Source of the DNA: Nitrososphaerota archaeon
GTDB lineage: Archaea; Thermoproteota; Nitrososphaeria; Nitrososphaerales; Gagatemarchaeaceae
Reading direction: 5' to 3'
Length of the DNA stretch: 64,000 bases
Assembly: GCA_027886885.1 (NCBI GenBank)
Contig: JAPCJP010000007.1
Span: 1-64,000, forward strand
The translations under genes were made by a program, and so were the position numbers. Positions 16,124 through 23,819 of the stretch are shown here, in pieces. Numbering within the stretch: the stretch's first letter is position 1; each line of letters starts with the position of its first letter. The notes under the pieces are model-generated. The model did no database searches. It saw only the letters and a list, made by a program, of their open reading frames with translations, and had not been told where the DNA came from.

Positions 16124-18778
16124 TCAAATCACTGACTGCTCTCCTCTCTGATCCGGAGGCAGACTGGCGAGCCTCTTCGCCCGGTACCTTCTCGCCATGA
16201 AGCCGCCCACCACAAGGGTCGCGGCCACCACCGCGACGACCCCGTAGGCGATGTCCTTCAGCTGGGTGTCGCTCGAGGAGGAGGAGACGGTCGTGGCGAC
16301 GCCGCCAGAAAGCTGGCTCGCCGTCTTGACGGTGGTGGGGACGGTGAATGCCTGCACCTTGCCGTTCCCGAAGTTGTCTTTGAAGCTCAGGCTTATCGCG
16401 ATGTCCACCGACGCTCCCGCCCCCGCCGAGCTCCGGTTCCCGAACCCCCCGAACCCACCGGGGATGGTGAAGTTGCCCGGGAAGGTGAAGTTGCCAGATA
16501 TGGTGCGGCTGGAGTTGAAGGAACGGCTGAACGACCGGCTCGAGGTGTTCGCCGACCCGCTTACGGTGCTCGTGGCAACGGTCGCCGGGGCCGTGAAGGG
16601 TATCGTGACGCTGAAGGGCAAGGGCGTGTTGGGGTCTATCTCCCCGAGGTAGACCGGCGTCGCCGAACTCACTCCCAGCAGCCCCGAGATCGAGGCGTAG
16701 TAGGCGGAGGCGCTTCCCTCGTCGAGGATGGTGCCAGTCACCGTGAATCCCGTGGCCGTCTGGGAGACTGCGGTGTTCTGGAGTATCAGGATGATGGTCC
16801 CCTCCAGGGTGAAGCTGACCGGAAAGGTCTGCGAGTGAGAGGTCCCGCTGGAGTCGGTGAAACTGACGGTCAGGGTCCCGCTGTAGATGCCCGAGGCCGC
16901 GCTAGGGCCGCTCGTAATCTGCGCCGTAAAGGTCGTGTTGCCCCCGAGGCCGACTTGCGCCACTGGGACGGGCGAGCCTATCGAGGCCAGCACCACGGGC
17001 GAACCGACCGTCAGGGAGAAAGTCGGCGCGTAGATGGTCGCGGTCCCGTCGTTCGCGAGGGTGAAGCTCGTCGCCTTCTGCGACCCCGCTGTCAGGGTCG
17101 AGTTGGCCTGGGTCACAGAGAGAGGGAAGCTGGTCGTGGTGCCCGAGACGACGGGAGGCGGCGAGATGACAGCCGTCTGATCTAGTCCCACCGAATTGGA
17201 CGTCGTCCACGAGAGCGCGAGCGTGAAGTTGTAGCTCCCGGGCGCTAGGGTGCTCGCGAAGTCGAGGTCGAAGGTCAGCGTGACCAACTGGTCGGTGCTC
17301 GCGGTCGCAGCGAACGCCGTGGCGGTGGAGTGGCCGTTGACGTCTGTCACCCCCGAGGGCAGCGAGAGCACGCCCTTCAGACTCGCTACCGAGGTAGTCC
17401 CCAGGTACTGGAGGCTGACCACGAGCGGGACTCCCTGGGCTCCCGGCTCAGGGGAGGTGGACGTGGTCGTGCTAGAGACGGTGCTGCTGTTGGACGCGCG
17501 CTCCCACGTCGTGCCCTCGACCTGGAACGAGGATTGGATCTGCGCGATAGGCGGGGGCGTCAATACCGAGGTCTGGGTGAGGCCGGAGGACTGGGACGTC
17601 ATCCAGACGAGCGAGAGGGTGAAGTTGTAGCTCCCGGGCCCGACGGTGCTCGCGATGTCTATGTAGAAGGTGAGCGTCACTGCTCCGTACTGGTTCGTCG
17701 TCGCGGCCGAGTAGGCGACCGCCGTGCCGCCGCCGTTGAGGTTTGTCATCCCCGATGGTAGCTGGACAGTGCCCTGTAGGCTGGTCTCCGGGGCGGAGCC
17801 GAGATACTGCAGGCTGACCGCGAGCGGCGTGTCCTGGGCCCCCGGCAGCGGCGAGGTCGTCGAGCCGCTGCTCCCCCAAGTCGCCCCCTCCACAACGAAC
17901 GACGAGGTTTCGACCGAGGCCGTGGCGGTGAACCCGATGGTCTGGGTCGCGGTCTGGCTGTTGGAGTAGGCGTCGAGGTACTTGGCCGTGAACGTTAGGA
18001 CGAAGGCGCCCCCGCTCATGGAGGCGGGGACAAAGACCTGCAGCGCTTGCTGTACGCTACTCCCCGGGTCTACCGCGGTCGTCGTGGCCAACTGGTTGAA
18101 GAGGGTGACGCCGGTGGGGGCCGTCACTGCGGTCGAGACGGGGCCAGAGACGGCCGAACCGGTGTTGGTGATGGTTATCGTGACGTTGTTGACCTCCCCT
18201 GGGACCAGATTGGTCGGGGTGGCGCCGAAGCTCAGCTGGACGGGGCCGTAGAGCGGGATGGGCGCGGTCAGCGGGCCTCCGCTGGCCTGTGTCGTCTGTG
18301 TGACGATGTCGGTGCTCGTGTTGTTTGAGTAGTCGATTATCAGCGGGATGTAGTAGGTCAGCCCTGTCAAGGCGTTCTGGTCGACGTTGAGGTAGTAGGT
18401 CTCTGTCACGAGCGTGTTGGGGGAGATGTTGAGCGAGACGTCCTCGGGCTCCTGCACCCCGTTGAGCCCGACGAACGGGATGGTGTTGGGGCCTTGCGTC
18501 AAGCCGAGGTAGAAGGTCGTCTGGGGGGAGGTGCACGGGCCCGAGAAGAGGAGGGTGACTGTGAGGGGGACGTCCTGGTCGCCCGGGTAGACGCTGATGG
18601 GGGACCCCGGGGTGCCCCAGTTCGCGCCGGTCACGCTGAACGGGTCCGTCTGCTGGGTGCAGGCGGCGTTGGCCGCAGCCGAGGCCGCGGTCGGAGGGGA
18701 GGCCAGGAAGCCGAACCCCGCGACGAGTAGAGCGAGCACGAAGGTGGAGGCGGCGAGCGAGTTCTTGTTCATCTTCAT
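16124..18778 (-). CDS. Large secreted, membrane-anchored surface protein (COG1361-like)
   Basis: Protein of 884 residues with a signal peptide (about 1-35), a long Ser/Thr-rich extracellular region of beta-sandwich repeats, and one C-terminal membrane helix (about 845-865) followed by a basic cytoplasmic tail (RRYRAKRLAS). At least three repeats share the pattern (V)EG(A/T)TW, then PGAQ(D/G)(T/V)PL, then LQYLG, then PGSYNFTL, showing internal duplication. Archaeal proteins of this kind regularly sit between the ATPase and permease of MacB-like transporters and may be their outer partner. It begins 4 bp after the ATPase gene. Function is inferred from context. Confidence 0.85.
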   Translation of the reverse strand: MKMNKNSLAASTFVLALLVAGFGFLASPPTAASAAANAACTQQTDPFSVTGANWGTPGSPISVYPGDQDVPLTVTLLFSGPCTSPQTTFYLGLTQGPNTIPFVGLNGVQEPEDVSLNISPNTLVTETYYLNVDQNALTGLTYYIPLIIDYSNNTSTDIVTQTTQASGGPLTAPIPLYGPVQLSFGATPTNLVPGEVNNVTITITNTGSAVSGPVSTAVTAPTGVTLFNQLATTTAVDPGSSVQQALQVFVPASMSGGAFVLTFTAKYLDAYSNSQTATQTIGFTATASVETSSFVVEGATWGSSGSTTSPLPGAQDTPLAVSLQYLGSAPETSLQGTVQLPSGMTNLNGGGTAVAYSAATTNQYGAVTLTFYIDIASTVGPGSYNFTLSLVWMTSQSSGLTQTSVLTPPPIAQIQSSFQVEGTTWERASNSSTVSSTTTSTSPEPGAQGVPLVVSLQYLGTTSVASLKGVLSLPSGVTDVNGHSTATAFAATASTDQLVTLTFDLDFASTLAPGSYNFTLALSWTTSNSVGLDQTAVISPPPVVSGTTTSFPLSVTQANSTLTAGSQKATSFTLANDGTATIYAPTFSLTVGSPVVLASIGSPVPVAQVGLGGNTTFTAQITSGPSAASGIYSGTLTVSFTDSSGTSHSQTFPVSFTLEGTIILILQNTAVSQTATGFTVTGTILDEGSASAYYASISGLLGVSSATPVYLGEIDPNTPLPFSVTIPFTAPATVATSTVSGSANTSSRSFSRSFNSSRTISGNFTFPGNFTIPGGFGGFGNRSSAGAGASVDIAISLSFKDNFGNGKVQAFTVPTTVKTASQLSGGVATTVSSSSSDTQLKDIAYGVVAVVAATLVVGGFMARRYRAKRLASLPPDQRGEQSVI

Positions 18779-18782
18779 CCCC

Positions 18783-19517
18783 TCAGTTGGTCTTGATCTC
18801 CGTTATCGACCCGTCCCGGATCGAGATCACCCGCTGCGCGTGCGCCGCGACCTCCGGGTTGTGCGTGATTATGACCAGGGTCTTCCCAAAGTCCTTGTTC
18901 AGCTGCTTCATCAGTCCCATCATCATCTCGGTGTTCCTGGTGTCGAGGTTGCCCGTGGGCTCGTCCGCGAGCACTATCTTCGGGTCGTTCGCGAGGGCCC
19001 GGGCGACCGCGACGCGCTGCCGCTCCCCCCCGCTGATGTGGTTGACGTTCTTGTGCGCCTTGTGGGCGATCCCCAACCTCCCGAGGAGCGCTAGCGCGCG
19101 CCGCCTGCTGAAGACGGGGTCGGCCCCCGCGATGAACAGCGGTAGCTCCACGTTCTCGACCACTGACATCCGCGAGAGGAGGTTGAAGTCCTGGAAGACG
19201 AAACCGAGCTTCCGGCTCCTGACCAGAGCCAGCTCCCTGTTGGGGAGCTGAGAGATGTCCACCCCGTCGATGAAGACCTTGCCCGAGGTGGGCCTGTCGA
19301 GTGCACCAAGGATGTTTAGGAGGGTGGTCTTGCCGCACCCCGACGGGCCGATTATGGCCATGAACTCCCCCTTCTCGATGTGAAACGTCATCCCACGCAG
19401 CGCCAGCACGGCGTCTTCTCCCACCCCATACCTCTTCTTCACGTCGACGACCTGTATCGCGTACTCGTCGTACGGCGTCTTGGCCGGAGCCTGGAGGACT
19501 GCCTCGAAACCGCTCAT
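18783..19517 (-). CDS. ABC transporter ATP-binding protein (LolD/MacB type)
   Basis: Cytoplasmic ATPase of 244 residues that powers the permease at 14715. Motifs: Walker A IGPSGCGKTTLL (about 56-67), Q-loop FVFQDFNLL, signature ISGGERQRVAVARAL, Walker B IVLADEPTGNLD and switch histidine IITHNPE. PTGNLDTRNTE is typical of the LolD/MacB branch. The first ~20 residues are an extension not seen in the core family. Overlaps the upstream small membrane protein gene by 4 bp, so they are co-translated. Confidence 0.95.
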   Translation of the reverse strand: MSGFEAVLQAPAKTPYDEYAIQVVDVKKRYGVGEDAVLALRGMTFHIEKGEFMAIIGPSGCGKTTLLNILGALDRPTSGKVFIDGVDISQLPNRELALVRSRKLGFVFQDFNLLSRMSVVENVELPLFIAGADPVFSRRRALALLGRLGIAHKAHKNVNHISGGERQRVAVARALANDPKIVLADEPTGNLDTRNTEMMMGLMKQLNKDFGKTLVIITHNPEVAAHAQRVISIRDGSITEIKTN

Positions 19518-19891
19518 GCCTTCTCTCCCGACTTTGTTGCAGCGGGGGCGGCGGTTGAGGCCGGGGCGGGAGTTTCGGGACCCGGAGGCACGACCTCCAC
19601 TTGCGAGCCCGTCCGTGTCGGCGTGGCGACGCCGACGTCAGTGACCAACGAGAGGAGCTCGAGCACAGCCGCCACGCCGATCAGCCCGAAGCCGACCAGC
19701 GACTCGATCGTGGTAGTGTTGTCAGAGGAGCTCGACGAGGCCACTGCGCCGAAGCGCACGGCCGCGGAGGTCGCGGTCGAGGTCGTTCCTTTGGTGAGGA
19801 GGCTATAGAGCGCGCTTGATGGCAGGAGAAGCGCCAGGCCGGCGAGGATCAGAAGGATGCTGAGGACGACGAGGCGGCGCAAACCAATCAA
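19514..19891 (-). CDS. Small two-helix membrane protein, first gene of the ABC operon
   Basis: The 125-residue product has two hydrophobic helices (about 7-30 and 63-85) separated by a Ser/Thr-rich loop, and a Pro/Ala-rich tail (PAPASTAAPAATKSGEKA). No family recognised. It starts at TTG 19891 about 23 nt after a TATA-like box, and its stop overlaps the ABC ATPase start, so it belongs to the surface-protein/ABC operon. It may be an accessory subunit of that transporter; this is inference from position. Confidence 0.65.
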   Translation of the reverse strand: MIGLRRLVVLSILLILAGLALLLPSSALYSLLTKGTTSTATSAAVRFGAVASSSSSDNTTTIESLVGFGLIGVAAVLELLSLVTDVGVATPTRTGSQVEVVPPGPETPAPASTAAPAATKSGEKA

Positions 19892-19910
19892 GCCTCAGAA
19901 CTTCCGACAG

Positions 19911-19918
19911 GTTATAGC
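19911..19918 (-). promoter_or_regulatory. TATA-like box of the ABC/surface-protein operon
   Basis: Minus strand GCTATAAC, centred about 23 nt upstream of the TTG at 19891, which fits an archaeal TATA box for a leaderless or near-leaderless transcript of the four-gene operon. Judged from spacing and composition. Confidence 0.45.
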
Positions 19919-20016
19919 GGTTTTCCTGAATGGTTCCCAAATCCATAGAGAATCTCTCCCACGCGCCCCGGGTACGCATGGTGGCGGGTTCGGTTCTCGA
20001 GTGGCGAGCCTGAGAT

Positions 20017-20026
20017 AGCTTAAGAA
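20017..20026 (+). promoter_or_regulatory. TATA-like box ahead of the glycosyltransferase at 20054
   Basis: AGCTTAAGAA, centred about 32 nt upstream of ATG 20054, would give a leader of only a few bases. No Shine-Dalgarno sequence is seen between the box and the ATG, in keeping with a very short leader. Confidence 0.4.
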
Positions 20027-20053
20027 CCGACGGGTCTGGTTTCCCCTCCAGCA

Positions 20054-21070
20054 ATGAAGGTGGCGATACTCACTCGCGACTACCCGCCCGCGATAGGCGG
20101 GATCGCCACCCACGTGGAGGGGCTGGTGAGAGCGCTTGGGCGGATGGGCGTCGAGGCGGACCTCTACGTGGGGTCGCACGATGTGAGGACGCTGCTGCTC
20201 CCGTTCAACGTGCCGCTCAAGGCGTACGACGTCGTCCACGTCCAGAGCCTCCCCTACGGCGCGTTCGTATTCGGTGTCCCCATGGTCGTCACGGTTCACT
20301 CTCCCGTCCTCGAGGAGTTCGCGTACTACCGGAATGCGCTGAAGCTCGCCTCCCTGCCCGCGATCGCTCTTGAGAAGCTCACGCTGTCGAGGGCCAGCGC
20401 CGTGCTCGCGGTCAGCGGCCAGAGCCGCTCCGAGCTTCTGAGCATGTACGGGTTGGAGCCCGAGAGGGTCGACGTGATAGGGAACGGCGTGGACTATCAG
20501 AAGTTCTCGGGGCAGATGGGAGCGGGGAACCCCTCCTCGACGAAGAGGGTCCTCGTGGTCTCCAGGCTGGAGCCCCGGAAGAACGTCAGGGAGGCTATAG
20601 AGGCGGTCGCGGAGCTGCCGCGAGGGACTTGTCGCCTGGAGATAGCGGGCGACGGCTCCGAGAAAGCCGCCCTGGTCGAGCTGGTAAAGCACCTCGACGC
20701 TGAGGGCATCGTCCACTTTCTTGGGCGCGTGGGCAAGGCCTCCCTCCCGGAGGTCTACGGGAGGTCTGAGGTCTTCCTGACCACGAGCAACTCTGAGGGG
20801 TTCGGGCTGTCTCTCCTCGAGGCAATGTCCTCAGGCTGCGCTTGCGTCGCCTCAGACCTCCCTACGCACAGGGCGCTCATCGAGCACGGGGTCAGCGGCC
20901 TGATCTACAGGAACAGGCCGGAGCTTGTCTCGTTCCTGCGGGACTTGCTCTCCTCCCCCGAGAAGGCCGAGCGCCTCGGGGCGGCCGCCCGCGAGGTGGC
21001 GAGCGGGCACTCGTGGGAGAAGGTCGCGGAGAGGGTGGCGGGGGCCTACGAGAGCGCCATCGGGGAATAG
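20054..21070 (+). CDS. Glycosyltransferase family 4
   Basis: Retaining GT-B glycosyltransferase of 338 residues. The N-terminus (TRDYPPAIGGIATHVEGL) is the acceptor-side Rossmann fold; the C-terminal half has VVSRLEPRKNV and the sugar-nucleotide site EGFGLSLLEAMSSGCACVASD with its EX7E glutamates. No membrane segment. It is the last gene of the GC-rich left part. Donor and acceptor sugars cannot be read from the sequence. Confidence 0.93.
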   Translation: MKVAILTRDYPPAIGGIATHVEGLVRALGRMGVEADLYVGSHDVRTLLLPFNVPLKAYDVVHVQSLPYGAFVFGVPMVVTVHSPVLEEFAYYRNALKLASLPAIALEKLTLSRASAVLAVSGQSRSELLSMYGLEPERVDVIGNGVDYQKFSGQMGAGNPSSTKRVLVVSRLEPRKNVREAIEAVAELPRGTCRLEIAGDGSEKAALVELVKHLDAEGIVHFLGRVGKASLPEVYGRSEVFLTTSNSEGFGLSLLEAMSSGCACVASDLPTHRALIEHGVSGLIYRNRPELVSFLRDLLSSPEKAERLGAAAREVASGHSWEKVAERVAGAYESAIGE

Positions 21071-21253
21071 GAGAGCACAGCCTAGCCGGCGTAGACGAAC
21101 CTTTGGGCCTGCTCTGACGTGAGCCTAGCGCCCTTCTCCGCAAACCTCATCACACTTCCGCCTCGCCCTTGACCTCCGCCCGCATTCTGGAGTCGACGGC
21201 CTCGGTCAGGATTGTCTCGCCCATGACGGGGGAGTGCTTCCAGGCTAACCCGC
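21071..21253 (-). other. Intergenic stretch with short open frames, possible gene remnant
   Basis: Between two certain genes the minus strand shows a short frame with an ordinary protein look (WKHSPVMGETILTEAVDSR) ending in two stops, and just after it a 22-codon frame starting MRFAEKGARL. Neither is a complete gene and no family is recognised. They could be the decayed end of a third gene of the E1 operon or chance frames. Confidence 0.25.
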
Positions 21254-22168
21254 CTAGGCCTCCATCCAGGGCATCTTCGGGATTGGTGACGCCCTCGCGT
21301 ACTCCACGGCCTCAGCGACCTCCTTCCCAATCGACTCGGTCAGCTTAGACTTCTCGGCCCCGTCGATTCCGAGCCTCCTCTCCTCGTAGAGTAGCGGGTC
21401 CCTCTCGGCCAGCAAATCCAGCTCAGCCTGAGATCTTATGTCCCTCTGCCCCTGCTTGTGCCAAGAAAGGCGGGTTGTATCCAAAATAAGAGCCACCGGC
21501 GAACCCTTTTCCCTGACCTCTTCTATGCACGTCCGGGCGGCCTCCATCACCCCGTCGACCTTGTTTCCGTCGGCCTTGGTCGCGCATATTCCGTACGATT
21601 CGAACCGCTTCTCGATAGGCGCGGGAAGATAGAACTCTGGCCTGATGTTTCCCGCAAGATGGTTGTCCTCCACAACCACCAGGAGGGGGACTTTCCGGAC
21701 AGCGGCCAGGTTCATGCCCTCGTGGAACTGGGCGTTGCTAGTCGCCGCGTCGCCAAGGAAGACTGCCACGATGTCGTCCTCCTTCTTGTAGTATCTGACA
21801 GCCCAAGCCAGACCTGCCGCTACGGAGGCACAGGTTCCTACGAGCTGGAACGCGAACATGAAACGAAGCTCAGGGCTTCGGATGTGCATCTCTCCGGCTA
21901 GGCCCTTGTTGATGCCCGTGGCCTTTCCGAGTATCTCTGCCATGAGCGAGTTCATCGGAAGACCTCGTGCGATGGCAGGGGAAATCGTCCTGTGGTGGAC
22001 GACGAGGTAGTCCGTGGGCCTGAGTTCGGAGCACACCCCGACGGATATCGCCTCCTGCCCCTTTGAGAAGTGAAGGTCAGATGCCTCCCCGGTCAGGCAC
22101 AGCCTCTGGAGCTCGTCCTCGACCAGCCGAATCGTGAGCATCCTTCGGTACTGGTCTAGTTGAGTCGT
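21254..22168 (-). CDS. TPP-dependent 2-oxo-acid dehydrogenase E1 alpha subunit
   Basis: Thiamine-diphosphate enzyme subunit that with E1 beta decarboxylates a 2-oxo acid and transfers the aldehyde unit. The cofactor motif runs from GDAATSNAQFHEG to VVVEDN; SKGQEA, HHRT and EMHI are conserved E1 alpha positions. The first ATG (22141) would cut off the conserved N-terminal helix: the same frame upstream gives TQLDQYRRMLTIRLVEDE. That segment is preceded by ACG at 22168-22166 with a purine-rich GAGGGAG 8 nt upstream, so ACG is the likely initiation codon, overlapping the E1 beta stop. No E2 or E3 gene is in the window, so a role in sugar chemistry rather than a pyruvate dehydrogenase complex is plausible. 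The family is sure, the substrate is not. Confidence 0.9.
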   Translation of the reverse strand, partial: TTQLDQYRRMLTIRLVEDELQRLCLTGEASDLHFSKGQEAISVGVCSELRPTDYLVVHHRTISPAIARGLPMNSLMAEILGKATGINKGLAGEMHIRSPELRFMFAFQLVGTCASVAAGLAWAVRYYKKEDDIVAVFLGDAATSNAQFHEGMNLAAVRKVPLLVVVEDNHLAGNIRPEFYLPAPIEKRFESYGICATKADGNKVDGVMEAARTCIEEVREKGSPVALILDTTRLSWHKQGQRDIRSQAELDLLAERDPLLYEERRLGIDGAEKSKLTESIGKEVAEAVEYARASPIPKMPWMEA

Positions 22169-23154
22169 TCTTGTATCTCCCTCTTGATTCTTTCTTCAGT
22201 AGGGATCAGGTCCTTGTGGAGGAACTGGCTCGCAGGTATCATCGTCATGGGAGCGCCCACGCGCGATGGGTTCGTGCTCATCTTAGCATCTGACGACTCC
22301 GCAATCTCAGCCAGAATCTCTGCCCCCACTCCGGAGTGCGTGATGTCGGGCTCGATTATCAACAACCGCCCGGTCTTGCGGACCGATTTGCGGATAGTAT
22401 CCATGTCGAGCGGGTAGAGTGACCTTAGGTCGATTAGCTCACAGCGGTCAAGAGCGTCGTCGGCCTCTATGACCTTTCTGGTCCTTCGCAAGGTCAGTGC
22501 GTAGGAAACCACCGTCAGTCTGTCGCCTTTGTGGACTAGAGATGCTTCGCCGAATGGGATGTCCTTTCCAGGGTCTTCGATGTCCTCAGGGCGTGTGTCC
22601 GAGTCGGCGATCATCCTGTCCTCGAAGAAGAGCGTGATTCCGGGACGCCTGAGCGCTGTCCTCATCAGCCCCCTGGCGTCTTTCGGGTTCGACGGGTATA
22701 TCACGTTCAGGCCCGGGATGTGCGTGAAGAGAGATTCCAGGCGCTGTCCGGTGGTCAGCCCAAAGGTGATGTTCTCCGACCGGATTACCATGGTCCTCTC
22801 CTCCTCGACGGTCTCCGTGACGAAGTTGACCTTTGGCGCCGTGTTGCAAATCCCATCCATAGTCCTGAAGAGGAAGTCGCTCGTGATCACGTCGACGACA
22901 GGCTTGACGCCCACCAGGGACGCGCCCACGGCAAAGTCCGTGTTGCCGTCCTCGGAGATCGGGAGGGTGATGATTCGCTCCGGGAATTCCTTCTCGATCG
23001 CCGGGCAGTCAAAGTGCATCTTCATGGATGCCCCCTCCCCGAAGAGGTAGATTGACGGGTCGGCCTTCATGCAGTCGTAGATGCCCAGCCCGATCGCGTC
23101 CCTGATCAAGTGGTTCCTGTTAATCGTGGGATTCCAGGCTTTCGACTCCGTCAC
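22156..23154 (-). CDS. TPP-dependent 2-oxo-acid dehydrogenase E1 beta subunit
   Basis: Partner of the E1 alpha protein; 332 residues with the transketolase pyrimidine-binding domain (DAIGLGIYDCMKADPSIYLFGEG) and the C-terminal transketolase domain (LRRTRKVIEADDALDRCELIDLRSLYPLD). PISEDGNTDFAVGASLVG is the conserved stretch around the TPP-contacting glutamate region. Starts with GTG 23154, overlapping the cupin stop as GTGA; its own stop overlaps the proposed E1 alpha start. The cupin-E1beta-E1alpha order with overlaps points to one operon. Confidence 0.93.
   Translation of the reverse strand: MTESKAWNPTINRNHLIRDAIGLGIYDCMKADPSIYLFGEGASMKMHFDCPAIEKEFPERIITLPISEDGNTDFAVGASLVGVKPVVDVITSDFLFRTMDGICNTAPKVNFVTETVEEERTMVIRSENITFGLTTGQRLESLFTHIPGLNVIYPSNPKDARGLMRTALRRPGITLFFEDRMIADSDTRPEDIEDPGKDIPFGEASLVHKGDRLTVVSYALTLRRTRKVIEADDALDRCELIDLRSLYPLDMDTIRKSVRKTGRLLIIEPDITHSGVGAEILAEIAESSDAKMSTNPSRVGAPMTMIPASQFLHKDLIPTEERIKREIQERLN
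22177..22183 (-). promoter_or_regulatory. Shine-Dalgarno supporting an ACG start for E1 alpha
   Basis: Minus-strand GAGGGAG lies inside the end of the E1 beta gene, 8 nt before the ACG at 22168 and about 35 nt before the first in-frame ATG at 22141. The spacing suits the ACG and not the ATG. Confidence 0.45.
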
Positions 23155-23543
23155 TTCTTCACGTCCTCCATCGAAGCACGGACCTTTGCCCTATAGGGCT
23201 CGTAGTTCGTGGTCACACACTCGCCCACCTTCGTCCCAACCTTCCAGTCCATCAGCCAGCCGTCCTCCATCGCGAGCGCCATGTGAACCTCGCCGGGCTC
23301 GTTGTGGAGTGTCTCGCCGGGGCCGTGTTCGAACTCGATCTCCTTCCCATCAGCCAGCTTCTTCCAGTACTTCATCCGTCCGCTGAGTACCATGCTCGTT
23401 TCAGGGCGGTCGTGCGAATGGCCTCCCCTCATGGCACCTTTTCGCGTATAGATCAATATCATCTCGGTGTTGTCTGGGAAGAGGACTCGGTAACTGGACC
23501 CGCGTGAGTCCTCAAAGATGGGTTCCAACTTCAGTTCCAGCGT
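23151..23543 (-). CDS. Cupin-domain protein
   Basis: Small beta-barrel protein; metal-ligand histidines are visible in RGGHSHDRPE and the second cupin motif in PGETLHNEPGEVHMAL. In sugar operons cupins act as epimerases or isomerases, or bind small molecules; which applies here is not known. TTG 23528 is a possible start, but the frame continues upstream (TLELKLEPIF) to ACG 23543, which has a strong AGGAGG 6 nt before it, while TTG 23528 is 21 nt away from it. First gene of the E1 operon, overlapping E1 beta. A second cupin with only general similarity lies at 56652. Confidence 0.82.
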   Translation of the reverse strand, partial: TLELKLEPIFEDSRGSSYRVLFPDNTEMILIYTRKGAMRGGHSHDRPETSMVLSGRMKYWKKLADGKEIEFEHGPGETLHNEPGEVHMALAMEDGWLMDWKVGTKVGECVTTNYEPYRAKVRASMEDVKK

Positions 23544-23740
23544 GTGTCTCCTCCTCTCAGCAGCTTCTTCATGATGTGGCCGTCTGCTGCATGGGACAGG
23601 CCCTTCGTGCCTAGCCGCGCCGGGGGGGAGCAGTCTTGACGGTCCGTGTCCGAGAGCTCCTTCGAGAGAGACTTCCCCGCGAGTTTACTTCCTATCGACT
23701 CCGTACCGACATTGACGACGAGCCTGGCGAATCGAAGCAA
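23531..23740 (-). CDS. Uncertain 69-codon open frame upstream of the cupin
   Basis: Open frame beginning TTG 23740 (LRFARLVVNVGTESIGS) about 21 nt after a TATA-like box, which would fit a leaderless message, and ending within the leader of the cupin gene. No family recognised; the second half has an unordered composition. It may be a small protein, a remnant or a chance frame. Confidence 0.25.
   Translation of the reverse strand: MLRFARLVVNVGTESIGSKLAGKSLSKELSDTDRQDCSPPARLGTKGLSHAADGHIMKKLLRGGDTRWN
23550..23555 (-). promoter_or_regulatory. Strong Shine-Dalgarno ahead of the cupin gene
   Basis: Minus strand AGGAGG, the most complete ribosome-binding site noticed in the window. It is 6 nt before ACG 23543, 9 nt before CTG 23540 and 21 nt before TTG 23528, so it argues for initiation at ACG or CTG. 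Confidence 0.55.
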
Positions 23741-23756
23741 GGGCGAAGGTGTGAGT

Positions 23757-23766
23757 TCATTTAACC
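23757..23766 (-). promoter_or_regulatory. TATA-like box of the cupin-E1 operon
   Basis: Minus strand GGTTAAATGA in an A/T-rich spot of the gap between the flippase gene and the cupin operon. It would place a transcript start near 23735-23740. Confidence 0.35.
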
Positions 23767-23819
23767 TTCAATTTATCTTCTCGCAATTCATGTGGGCATA
23801 CGCCGCCGGATGTTCAAGG

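Noticed and set aside
16124-18778. True S-layer main protein
   Set aside because: Single C-terminal helix, position between ABC ATPase and permease, and modular repeats fit a transporter partner better.
21254-23154. Pyruvate dehydrogenase complex
   Set aside because: Only the two E1 subunits are present; no lipoyl E2 or E3 in the window, and the setting is sugar metabolism.
23531-23740. Confident small-protein gene ahead of the cupin
   Set aside because: A leaderless TTG start is possible, but there is no family and the frame runs through the cupin leader, so it is kept only as a low-confidence entry.
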